Shown piece by piece: positions 9,223 through 17,329 of a DNA stretch of 50,028 nt. A program made the translations under genes and the position numbers. A model generated the notes under the pieces. The model did not search any database. It was given only the letters and a program-made list of their open reading frames with translations, and was not told where the DNA came from. Source of the stretch: Crocosphaera sp. (GTDB lineage Bacteria > Cyanobacteriota > Cyanobacteriia > Cyanobacteriales > Microcystaceae); assembly GCF_030064895.1 (NCBI RefSeq), contig NZ_JASJEB010000114.1, positions 1 through 50,028 of the forward strand, read 5' to 3'. How positions within the stretch are numbered: position 1 is the stretch's first letter; every line of letters starts with the position of its first letter.

Positions 9223-9963
9223 TTACACTACTGCCGCATCGGTAGATAAAGGCATCTGTTCAGAACTGGGTAACTCTAAACAGTAACCTGCTCCGTAAAC
9301 AGTTTTGATATAGCAAGGATGTCTGGGGTCTGGTTCGAGTTTTGTCCGTAAATGACGAATATGGACACGAATAGTCTCAATATCGTCATCAGGATCATAT
9401 CCCCACACTTCCTTAAGAATTTCGCTGGGAGAAACAGTTTGACCGTGACGTTGTAATAAGCAGTGTAGCAACTCAAATTCTAGGTGAGTTAACTTAACGG
9501 TATCTTCAAACCAGATAGCTTCAAAACGCTCAGGAATTAAGGTCAATGGACCATAATTTAGTATTTCTGAATGTTTAGCCGCTTGGGGAATGCGATCGGT
9601 TCGTCTTAATAAAGCCCGGACTCTAGCCAGCATTTCTGCTAACTCAAAAGGTTTGGTCAAATAATCATCCGCACCAGCATTAAATCCTTCTACTTTATCT
9701 TGGGTTTGACCCAAAGCTGATAACATCAACACGGGAATATCCGCAGTACGCTCATCCCGGCGAAGTCTTTGGCAAACGGTAAAACCGTCCACTTTGGGCA
9801 ACATTAAATCAAGCATGATTAAATCAGGCTGTAATTGAACGGCTAACGCCTGTCCTTTAATGCCGTCTGGTGCTTGCTTGATGTCATAACCGGCCATCTC
9901 TAGATTGGTGGCAATCAGGTCTCTGATGGCATCATCATCTTCAATTACTAGTATTCGAGGCAT
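9223..9963 (-). CDS. rpaA: OmpR-type response regulator RpaA
   Basis: This 246-residue two-domain regulator has a receiver domain (about 3-118) with the acidic pocket DD, the phosphorylation aspartate in [13 protein letters not shown], and the conserved lysine in [10 protein letters not shown] winged-helix DNA-binding domain follows (about 140-235: [41 protein letters not shown]). The sequence matches RpaA of cyanobacteria throughout, including the linker [20 protein letters not shown]. RpaA is known as the clock output regulator, phosphorylated via SasA and dephosphorylated via CikA, and affects phycobilisome association. It is divergent from the histidine kinase gene at 10365. ATG start with no clear Shine-Dalgarno, usual in this phylum. 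Confidence 0.93.
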   Translation of the reverse strand: MPRILVIEDDDAIRDLIATNLEMAGYDIKQAPDGIKGQALAVQLQPDLIMLDLMLPKVDGFTVCQRLRRDERTADIPVLMLSALGQTQDKVEGFNAGADDYLTKPFELAEMLARVRALLRRTDRIPQAAKHSEILNYGPLTLIPERFEAIWFEDTVKLTHLEFELLHCLLQRHGQTVSPSEILKEVWGYDPDDDIETIRVHIRHLRTKLEPDPRHPCYIKTVYGAGYCLELPSSEQMPLSTDAAVV

Positions 9964-10364
9964 TGCAACAAATGATAACTAAATGTAAAGGTTAACTAAG
10001 AAGTATGTTCAGATCATAATGAATCCTGTACCGATTATAAGCGTGTTTTCTAAAATCGTTCTTAAATTGTTAAATTTCCCAGATAAAACCCTGTAGTTAA
10101 TGCTTATTCGTTAAGAAGTGTTAAGAAAAAATATTGTTCACAGCTATACCATTTTTATCGACTTAGACTAAGTACCTAGACAAAAATAAAGGTTACAAGA
10201 GATTACATGAAAACCCTAGAAAAGCCGTCCTTTTAGGACGGGGCTTTAAACCCAAATTTTCGGTAAGTTTTATACCTAGCGGTTGGTAAATCCTCTAATT
10301 CCATTTAAGATAGAATGACAAGAAGAGTCGGATTTTGCTAGGATACTCTGGACCTAATCATTAG
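9964..10364. other. Divergent promoter region of rpaA and a histidine kinase gene
   Basis: About 400 bases without a gene, expected to hold both promoters. It contains an orphan IS200/IS605-type end (10225-10267). No other palindrome stands out. Confidence 0.6.
10225..10267. repeat. Orphan IS200/IS605-like end: CCGTCCT hairpin plus conserved tail
   Basis: CCGTCCT-TT-AGGACGG forms a perfect 7-base stem. It is followed by TTAAACCCAAATTTTCGGTAA (10246-10266), which recurs with one difference at 35301-35321. No transposase lies next to it. Confidence 0.55.
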
Positions 10365-12440
10365 ATGAGCAAATCAAAATCGGTTTTAACACGACTACTG
10401 CAAATTTTTCCTCAATGGCGGCCTCAAATGTATTTTAAGGCTTCCTTAACGGCCTTATCTCATGCTATGGAAGATCAAGTATTAGCAGGATTAGAAGAGC
10501 CGTTGGTTATCGCTAGTTTTCAACGAGAAAGGTTTTATCGTCAAGAGGCTCAGCGATATAGAAGAATCGCCCAAAAAAGCGATCAGGTTTATGTGCTGGC
10601 TGCCCCTGAAACTGAGTTTAAAAACTGTTCCCTAGATTATGAAACTATTGCTTTTGACTCGGACGATACCTTGACCGAAGAATGGCATTTAATTGTTCTG
10701 GGAGCTAGTTATGCTAGTTGTTTAATTTGTCAAGAAAAAATTGTCTCCAAAAATCAAGGGATGACAGGAGGGATTGATAATAATCGTCGTTTTGAAGGGA
10801 TCTGGACTTTTGACCGCCAAGTAACACAACAGGCTGCTCATATCCTCTTAAACACCATTGTTGAATATCGTCCAGAGCTACAAGAAAAGGCAGAATTTGC
10901 TCGTCAACAATATTTACCCCCTGATATCGTAACCCAAACTGTTGCCCAACCTAACAATATTGATAACACCACTTGGGATGTTACAAGCAATAATCCTGAC
11001 CCCTTTGTACAACGGTTAGTGACTTATCTTCAAGCGGGTCAATATAAGCTGATTAAAGCGAATCGTTCTTTAGGGGACAAGGAACACAAAGAACGTTTAA
11101 TTAACTCAGTTACCACTGCTATTCGTTTATCCCTCGATCCCGACGAAATTTTGCAAATCGCGGTACAAAAGTTAGGGGAGGGTTTGGGAGTCTGTCGTTG
11201 TTTAGTGTATCGTTGCAAGGAAACAGATACCACAGCCACTATTGAACACGAATTTCTTAATCAAGGAATTGCTTCAATTAAAGGACAAACTTGGCCCCTC
11301 AAACATAATCCTCTATTCCAAGAGGTGGTTGAATTACGAGATGCTTTAACTATTGATAACGCTATCCATGATCCTCGCTTAAGCCGTGAGCAAGAGGAAG
11401 GAAAATTATCAGGAAAATCTTTACAGATATTAGTCAATAGTTGTTCAATTTTATCCTGGATGTTAGTGCCGATTTTTTATCGAGGACGACTCTTAGGGAT
11501 GTTAGAATTGCATCATTGTGGGCCTAAACCTGTGACTTGGAAGGAGGAAGATGTAGGGTTGGTTAATGCGATCGCCACGCAAATTGGGGTAGCTTTGATT
11601 CAAGCGGAAGCCTATGCTAATCTTCAGGATCTCAATGAACAATTAGAAGCTCTTGATCGCACTCGTTCTAATTTAGTTGCGATTACTGGCCACGAGTTAA
11701 GAACTCCTTTATCTACTATTCAAGTCTGTTTAGAAAGTTTAGCTTCAGAACCAGATATGTCCCCGGAGTTGCGTCAAGTGATGCTCAACACCGCCTTACA
11801 AGATGCAGAAAGAATGCGAAAACTGGTGCAAGATTTCTTAACACTCTCACAGTTGGAAAGTGGGCGAGTGGAATGGAACATTGAACCCTTAGATTTACAC
11901 GAATGTGTGGATTTGTCCTTAAGTAATGTACGGGCCCGTCACCGAGAAACACCATTGCCTAAAATTGAAAATAGGGTCAAGGATGAATTACCGTTAGTTA
12001 AAGCTGATGGGGAGTGGTTAGTGGAAGTTTTGGCGAAGTTATTGGATAACGCTTGTAAATTTACCAGCACAGAAGGCAAAATTACCATAGAAGTCAGTTG
12101 TAATAGTCCTTACCATTTAGAGGTCACTGTAAGCGATACAGGGAGAGGAATTGAACCGAAACGCCTAGAAACTGTCTTTGACCGTTTTTACCAGGAAGAA
12201 GGGGCATTACGTCGCAGTACAGGGGGAACTGGTTTAGGGTTGGCTATCTGTCGTCAAATTGTTCGAGGTTGGGGTGGAAAAATTTGGGCAGAGTCTCAAG
12301 GGAAAGATCATGGTAGTCAATTTCATTTTACTGTTCCTATTTATGCTGACCAAATGTCAACGGAACCCCCTAAACCAACTGTGACCCGTTCTCGTCAATC
12401 AAGGACAAAGACCAAAGGAAAAAGCAAAAAAATATCTTGA
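10365..12440 (+). CDS. DICT-GAF hybrid sensor histidine kinase
   Basis: This 691-residue soluble kinase begins with a DICT sensory domain (about 1-185: MEDQVLAGLEEPLVIASFQRE-type start), then has a GAF domain (about 245-410: LGEGLGVCRCLVYR to ATQIGVALIQAEAYANL). The transmitter is complete: H-box ITGHELRTPLST near residue 445, N-box KLLDNACKFT, G1 DTGRGIEPKRLETVFDRFY and G2 GGTGLGLAICRQIV. It ends in a basic tail. All catalytic residues are present, in contrast to the degenerate kinase at 2131-3669. Its position divergent from rpaA invites the idea of a partnership, but SasA and CikA are the documented partners and this protein is neither. It is followed by tRNA-Leu. Confidence 0.88.
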   Translation: MSKSKSVLTRLLQIFPQWRPQMYFKASLTALSHAMEDQVLAGLEEPLVIASFQRERFYRQEAQRYRRIAQKSDQVYVLAAPETEFKNCSLDYETIAFDSDDTLTEEWHLIVLGASYASCLICQEKIVSKNQGMTGGIDNNRRFEGIWTFDRQVTQQAAHILLNTIVEYRPELQEKAEFARQQYLPPDIVTQTVAQPNNIDNTTWDVTSNNPDPFVQRLVTYLQAGQYKLIKANRSLGDKEHKERLINSVTTAIRLSLDPDEILQIAVQKLGEGLGVCRCLVYRCKETDTTATIEHEFLNQGIASIKGQTWPLKHNPLFQEVVELRDALTIDNAIHDPRLSREQEEGKLSGKSLQILVNSCSILSWMLVPIFYRGRLLGMLELHHCGPKPVTWKEEDVGLVNAIATQIGVALIQAEAYANLQDLNEQLEALDRTRSNLVAITGHELRTPLSTIQVCLESLASEPDMSPELRQVMLNTALQDAERMRKLVQDFLTLSQLESGRVEWNIEPLDLHECVDLSLSNVRARHRETPLPKIENRVKDELPLVKADGEWLVEVLAKLLDNACKFTSTEGKITIEVSCNSPYHLEVTVSDTGRGIEPKRLETVFDRFYQEEGALRRSTGGTGLGLAICRQIVRGWGGKIWAESQGKDHGSQFHFTVPIYADQMSTEPPKPTVTRSRQSRTKTKGKSKKIS

Positions 12441-12485
12441 AACTAATCAACAAATATGTTATGATAATAAGTCGGACAACAAAAT

Positions 12486-12566
12486 GCGGACGTGGCGGAA
12501 TTGGTAGACGCGCTAGATTTAGGTTCTAGTGTCTTTGGCGTGAGAGTTCGAGTCTCTCCGTCCGCA
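12486..12566 (+). tRNA. tRNA-Leu (anticodon UAG)
   Basis: The acceptor stem GCGGACG/CGTCCGC is perfect, with discriminator A. The D-arm reads TGGCGGAATTGGTAGACGC. The anticodon stem CTAGA/TCTAG encloses TTTAGGT with anticodon TAG. A long class II variable arm and the T-arm GAGTTCGAGTCTC follow. CCA is not encoded. Confidence 0.96.
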
Positions 12567-12599
12567 TTAAAAAGGAAAATTAACAATAAATCTTTTCAG

Positions 12600-12645
12600 G
12601 TGGGCAAGTTTTGTCAACTTGATGATAAGTTTCTTGTTTGCCCAC
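12600..12645. terminator. Inverted repeat between tRNA-Leu and a convergent gene
   Basis: GTGGGCAA and TTGCCCAC form 8-base arms around a loop of about 30 bases. It lies between the plus-strand tRNA and the minus-strand gene ending at 12678, so it could end transcription from either side. Confidence 0.45.
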
Positions 12646-12677
12646 GCTACTATATTGAGACTAATACTATAGAAATG

Positions 12678-13118
12678 TTAGTACAGATAAACTGCACCGG
12701 TTTGTTGTAAATTAACGGAACGATGTCCTAAAAAACTGGGCTGATCTTTGATGACTGAAACATTGACAATATTATTATCTTCATCCATTTCTACTGTGTA
12801 ACGTAGATTAAATTCACTGGTATCATTAACCAAGGGATAAATAACAATATTAGCAGAACTACCGAACCCTTTTAAATTTCCAGTTTGTTTTGGTTCTAAC
12901 TTTTGAGGGTTCATTGCTTCGAGATCGGTTAAGTCATATTCTATGGGAATATCTGTGTTATTAATAATATTAACTTCTACAATTCTTTTGGTATCAAATC
13001 TAGCTACGGGTTGCCAGTAACCGGGTTGATAAGTCTCGGCAGGTGGAGCTTGCGCTTGAACCAAAGAAATAGGATAAACCCCTAATGTTAATAAAAGAAT
13101 AAGTGATAATGATTTCAT
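12678..13118 (-). CDS. Secreted hypothetical protein, 146 aa
   Basis: The N-terminus is a clear Sec signal peptide (MKSLSLILLLTLGVYPISLVQAQA), with cleavage expected after the AQA near residue 24. The mature part is a small, probably all-beta domain with alternating hydrophobic residues (VEVNIINNTDIPIEYDLTD, ANIVIYPL, FNLRYTVEMDEDNNIVNVSVI). It has no cysteine pair, lipobox or membrane segment. I recognise no family. It would be periplasmic or extracellular. It is transcribed in the same direction as the kinase genes upstream but about 160 bases from them. Confidence 0.7.
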   Translation of the reverse strand: MKSLSLILLLTLGVYPISLVQAQAPPAETYQPGYWQPVARFDTKRIVEVNIINNTDIPIEYDLTDLEAMNPQKLEPKQTGNLKGFGSSANIVIYPLVNDTSEFNLRYTVEMDEDNNIVNVSVIKDQPSFLGHRSVNLQQTGAVYLY

Positions 13119-13275
13119 GAAGTTATGGATTTAAAGTAATGGTTTATGGTCTACGTTATCAGGTAATTGTATTGATTGAATTATCTATGGTCAGTTTTTC
13201 TAACTGTCCATTTATACAAAAACACGACTTAACATTCTTTCACTACATGGGAATCACTCCCCAAAGACTTAATCT

Positions 13276-15471
13276 TCAATTCTCATTATATAACTTAGCG
13301 TAGCATAAACCAGTCTTTGGATATTGGCGACCTTGACACTTTTCTTTATCATCAGTAATTTCAACTAAATCTGGTTCTCTATCTATTTTTTGACCTGAAT
13401 CGTCAAAAAATCGTAATAGTTTACCAGAAGTTTGGCAATTTTCATTGGACAGATTAACTTCTTTAATTTTTTGATGAATAGAACCTCGATTAATGTTTTT
13501 CCCCTCAAGAGCCTTAATAGCATGAACAAATGCTTGAAGAGCATCATAAGTAGTAGCTGTTCGCCAACTAATAGGTCCCCACTTTTTACCCAGACCACAA
13601 GAGTTCGGGGAATAAGCCCAAGGCGCACTTATAATAATTCCCTTGGCTGCTTCCCCTGCGTTAGCTATTACTATACCCTGATAAAGAGTATCTCCGCCCA
13701 AAATGGGCAATTTGTAAGAAGAGCTATTACGTTTAATCAAGTCGATAGCCCAGTCAATATTATCGAATTCTGGAAGGAGGATCATTGCTCCTACATTCTT
13801 ATTTTTTAGCTGTTCATATTCATCCCTTTTTGTTTTCACATCAATGGGAATAACCTCATCCTTTTCTAAAAATTTTATTAAATCATCCTTCAGTAAACTA
13901 CTATAAGATGAGCTACCTTTTTCGCTACTATAAAAAATAGCAACCTTTTTGCTTTTATCTTTTTTAAGAAGTTCCTTTACTTTATTCGCTATTTTTTTAG
14001 CTGTATTGAGATCAGAACTATTTGTTCTATGAAAATTAAAACTATCTTTTCCTAGCGTTGTTGCTGAAGCGGTTGGCGTAATCATAACTAGCTTTTTATA
14101 TTTTTCAATTACGTCTAAGACTTTTTTATTATTACTGGATGAACCTACTACAATAACACCCATAATACTCGTATCATTAGCAATCTCCTTGGCAAGATAT
14201 TCGGCCTTGTTGTCGTCATTGTCATAATTGACTATGACGATTTGTATTAATTCACTATTGTTAGACGGTAACAATTTTTCTTGAGAGTCTGCTATTCCTC
14301 TAAGACTTTCTAAAGAATAGCTTATTATTTCATTTTGACTACATTCTTCAGTACCTTGTCCAGGAATCATAACAGCAATACGAATAATCTTTATTTTCCT
14401 TTTTTTTCTTTTTAATTCTGCTTTCTCATTCTGCCTAATAATCTCTTGCTCTGGATTGATTTTGTTTTCGCATTTAGTCAAGAATTGGTTGGCAAAATTG
14501 TCAACATTGGCAAGTTCAGTATTTTCTTCTATTGGTTTAGAGATAGTAGATTGGAATAATCTAACATAGCCAAAAGCCCCAATACAAATACCAATACTTA
14601 TGCCAAAACAAAAAGGGAGAATTGATGAACGCTTAAATATGTTGAATATATTATTTTCTTGAATCCTTTGAAGAGCTTGTAATACTTCCGTGACTGTCTG
14701 ATAGCGTTTATGCGAATCTGAGTTCACCATTTTTCTAATAACTTTTTTTAAATCTCTAGATGCCGATGATAGATGTTCCCAAGCTATTTCCCCATTGTTA
14801 GGATCGTTTAAATTTTCGGGGCATCTCCCAATTAGTGATTGAATTCCAATCATTCCTACCGCATAAATATCACTACAAAAATTTATTTTCCCTTCTATGT
14901 TTAATTGTTCAGGAGAAGCATAAGGATAAGTTCCAATCACTGTATTCTTTTGACCTTCAGAAATCTCCCTATTTTGACGTTCTGTAACACAACCAAAATC
15001 AATTAATACGAGTTGCTTGTTATTAGTTCTGCGAATAATATTTTCTGGTTTAATATCTCGATGAATTAAGTTATCTGAGTGAACGACTGCAAGAATTTTT
15101 AGAACTTCGCAGAGCAAATTGATTACTTCGGTTTCGGGTAGTTTATTTCCTTCTCTAAGTTCTTGCTTATTCAAATTGTTTCCCTCAATATATTCCATGA
15201 TTAAATAACAATCTTTATTGTCGTCTTTAAAAAAATCTTTTTGTTGCGGAATGCACGAATTATTTTCTCCTAACTTCCTGAGAGCTTGGTCTTCTCTGGT
15301 AAATAATTCTTTTACTTTTTGAAGATAACAAGCAGAAAATATCTCACTCTTAAGTCGTTTAACTACTACTCGTTCATTATGATTATCTGTATCCTCAGCT
15401 AGATGTGTCTCTCCAAAAGCTCCAGATCCTAGTAAATCAATAATTTTATAGCGATTGTTGATTAAACACAT
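13276..15471 (-). CDS. Serine/threonine protein kinase fused to a periplasmic-binding (type 1) sensor domain
   Basis: Residues about 8-270 are a complete Hanks-type kinase: glycine loop LLGSGAFGE, lysine K38 in VVVKRLK, catalytic loop HRDIKPENII, DFG in LIDFGC and APE-type SPEQ. A single membrane segment (about 284-305: ILPFCFGISIGICIGAFGYV) follows. Residues about 368-725 form a periplasmic-binding type 1 fold like branched-chain amino-acid receptors (IRIAVMIPGQG, VIVVGSSSNNKKVLDVIEKY, ITPTASATTLG, KVAIFYSSEKGSSSYSSLL, ILGGDTLYQG, ATTYDALQAFVHAI). The topology implied is kinase inside and ligand-binding domain outside, so an external small molecule may control phosphorylation. The ligand is unknown. 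The gene lies 69 bases downstream of the NFG kinase gene, likely in one operon. Confidence 0.88.
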   Translation of the reverse strand: MCLINNRYKIIDLLGSGAFGETHLAEDTDNHNERVVVKRLKSEIFSACYLQKVKELFTREDQALRKLGENNSCIPQQKDFFKDDNKDCYLIMEYIEGNNLNKQELREGNKLPETEVINLLCEVLKILAVVHSDNLIHRDIKPENIIRRTNNKQLVLIDFGCVTERQNREISEGQKNTVIGTYPYASPEQLNIEGKINFCSDIYAVGMIGIQSLIGRCPENLNDPNNGEIAWEHLSSASRDLKKVIRKMVNSDSHKRYQTVTEVLQALQRIQENNIFNIFKRSSILPFCFGISIGICIGAFGYVRLFQSTISKPIEENTELANVDNFANQFLTKCENKINPEQEIIRQNEKAELKRKKRKIKIIRIAVMIPGQGTEECSQNEIISYSLESLRGIADSQEKLLPSNNSELIQIVIVNYDNDDNKAEYLAKEIANDTSIMGVIVVGSSSNNKKVLDVIEKYKKLVMITPTASATTLGKDSFNFHRTNSSDLNTAKKIANKVKELLKKDKSKKVAIFYSSEKGSSSYSSLLKDDLIKFLEKDEVIPIDVKTKRDEYEQLKNKNVGAMILLPEFDNIDWAIDLIKRNSSSYKLPILGGDTLYQGIVIANAGEAAKGIIISAPWAYSPNSCGLGKKWGPISWRTATTYDALQAFVHAIKALEGKNINRGSIHQKIKEVNLSNENCQTSGKLLRFFDDSGQKIDREPDLVEITDDKEKCQGRQYPKTGLCYAKLYNEN

Positions 15472-15540
15472 TACACACTTCCTAAAAAATAAAAGTACAT
15501 ATTACAGAAACGGAAAAATAACTAAACTGAAAGAAAAACA

Positions 15541-16641
15541 TTAGAGCAAATTTGCAAAGTCTTTGACAACTTTGGATACTGACTGATAACGCTTCTGAAA
15601 ATTGAACTGTACCATTTTCTTCAAAATACCTGCAAATTTATCTGAGACAGATACTGTTTCTGGCCATAAAATCTCTCCCGTTTGAGCATTAATGTTAAAG
15701 TCGGTTGGTGGAACCCCAGTTAATGCTTGAATCCCCATAATTCCTAGAGAAAAGATGTCACTGCACTGACGAGGTATTCCATGAAGTTGTTCAGGGGCAG
15801 CATACCCTGGTGTTCCTATAAAAGTACGTTTATTGTTGGCATCAAGTTGTTTGATGGAGCCAAAATTAATTAAGACTATATCCCCATCAGGTGTTTCAAT
15901 TAAATTTGATGGTTTTATATCTCTATGAATGATATTTCTTTGATGAACAAATTCGAGAATATTTAAAATAGTGCCAACTAGATTAATTACCTTATCTTCA
16001 GACCAAGGTTTGCTTATATTCTCTTCTAAAAGTTTATCACTTAAGGGGCTGCCTGGGATAAATTGATGAGCCAAAAAATATCCATTTTCATCTTCAAAAT
16101 GGGCTAATAAGCCGGGGATTTGGCAATGCCAACCTAACTGATATAAAGCTCCAGTTTCCCTGTCAAAATTCCTTTTAATCCTTGGGTTTGAATTAAGTTT
16201 TAACTGCTTAATAAAACATGGTTGATTATTGAGTTGTAAATCTTCGCCAATATAAGTATTACCAAATTCGCCTCGATTCTTTAAGCTAATAATTTTAAAC
16301 CGACTAGCAATGATTTGGCCAACTAAATCATGAGATGTGTAGCGTTTAACGATCGGTTCTATTAAAAAACGGAACCTCTTTTTGCAAACTTTCTCATTGT
16401 TTTCAATAAACCCAGCTTCTCTTAAAAGGTTCGTTAAATTTTCCCAAAGCTTAGGAGCCAAGTTAGTTTTTATATAACCTATAGAATACCCTAAGATTAC
16501 CATATCCTCATATTTCTTCCCTTCCCAGCTATATCTTAAAATCGCTTTGTCAATCGCATCAAAGTTATCTCCTTTTTTTAAGAATAATGGATCTAAAAAA
16601 CTAATTACTTGTTCAATACTCATAACTTTCGTGTCGGTCAT
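15541..16641 (-). CDS. Protein kinase-like protein with N-terminal VMAP-type HTH domain and NFG motif
   Basis: Residues about 6-110 resemble the HTH domain found at the N-terminus of vWA-MoxR-associated proteins in cyanobacteria (AILRYSWEGKKYEDMVILGYS, then LAPKLWENLTNLLREAGF). Residues about 125-366 are a Hanks-type kinase fold: glycine-loop-like NRGEFGNTY, lysine in CFIKQLK, HRDIKPSNLI and GTPGYAAPEQL. The metal-binding DFG is NFG: the codon at 15865-15867 (residue 259) reads AAT on the coding strand where GAT is expected. Catalysis is therefore doubtful, and the protein may act as a scaffold or regulator, perhaps of the intact kinase encoded downstream. No membrane segment. ATG start; the gene opens the operon. 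Confidence 0.8.
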   Translation of the reverse strand: MTDTKVMSIEQVISFLDPLFLKKGDNFDAIDKAILRYSWEGKKYEDMVILGYSIGYIKTNLAPKLWENLTNLLREAGFIENNEKVCKKRFRFLIEPIVKRYTSHDLVGQIIASRFKIISLKNRGEFGNTYIGEDLQLNNQPCFIKQLKLNSNPRIKRNFDRETGALYQLGWHCQIPGLLAHFEDENGYFLAHQFIPGSPLSDKLLEENISKPWSEDKVINLVGTILNILEFVHQRNIIHRDIKPSNLIETPDGDIVLINFGSIKQLDANNKRTFIGTPGYAAPEQLHGIPRQCSDIFSLGIMGIQALTGVPPTDFNINAQTGEILWPETVSVSDKFAGILKKMVQFNFQKRYQSVSKVVKDFANLL

Positions 16642-17329
16642 AATTATAACGCTCCTAATGTTTAATAAGTGAATATACTATTTCTCGGTTTTTTGGCAAA
16701 CCTAGACCTCAGCGATAGCGGGTCGAGATAGTTGACAGATCACTTACTTGAGTTGTGAACAAGTTCATTATGAATATCCGTAACTTTACTAAATATTATA
16801 TATAAGCTCAATGAACTTTGCAAAAAACACCTGAACTTTCTGAACTTCATTGAAAAGTAAGTTAATCACAATCGAACTATAGCAATCAGGAATGATTCAT
16901 GAGATATCTTTTTTCTTATCTATATAATCGAAAGTAACTGGAAAATTATTGATTATAAATCGCAATATAGTTTATATCTATCGCCATTTTCAAAAACTTG
17001 TATGAGACACTTGAAACTCAGACAAATCATTTTTCATGAAATTGCTTTAAATGTGATTGCCCTAGATTGAAGGGCTTTTAATCGATTTTACGGGGTCTGC
17101 TTACTTTAGCCAAGCTTTGAATTTAATAGCTCAACTTTATGAACTTTATAAACTTTATGAATAAAAGAAAATAAATTTCGATAGCACTTTCAAAATAGAT
17201 GAACTTTCTATATTGATTATATGGTTTAAATCTTTTAATCTTGTAATGAAAAATTTATTACATACAAAAAAGGGTGAACTTTTCCCTAGTTTTCCCCCTA
17301 CTTAATTAGCACAATAAAATAGGTTTATT
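16642..17329. other. Long divergent intergenic region rich in TGAACTT heptamers
   Basis: About 690 AT-rich bases with no supportable gene. The region must hold promoters for both the kinase operon and the giant surface protein. Its notable content is the repeated heptamer described separately. Confidence 0.7.
16756..17281 (+). promoter_or_regulatory. Cluster of TGAACTT heptamers and one TGAAC-AA-GTTCA palindrome
   Basis: TGAACTT occurs at 16812, 16832, 16841, 17140, 17200 and 17275, all in the same orientation. The palindrome TGAACAAGTTCA at 16756-16767 is an inverted pair of the same half-site. A given heptamer is expected far less than once here. They face the surface-protein gene starting at 17330, and a regulator-binding role is inference. 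Confidence 0.4.

Noticed and set aside
12492-12710. Open frame across tRNA-Leu
   Set aside because: The first half is the tRNA itself; no independent coding signal remains.
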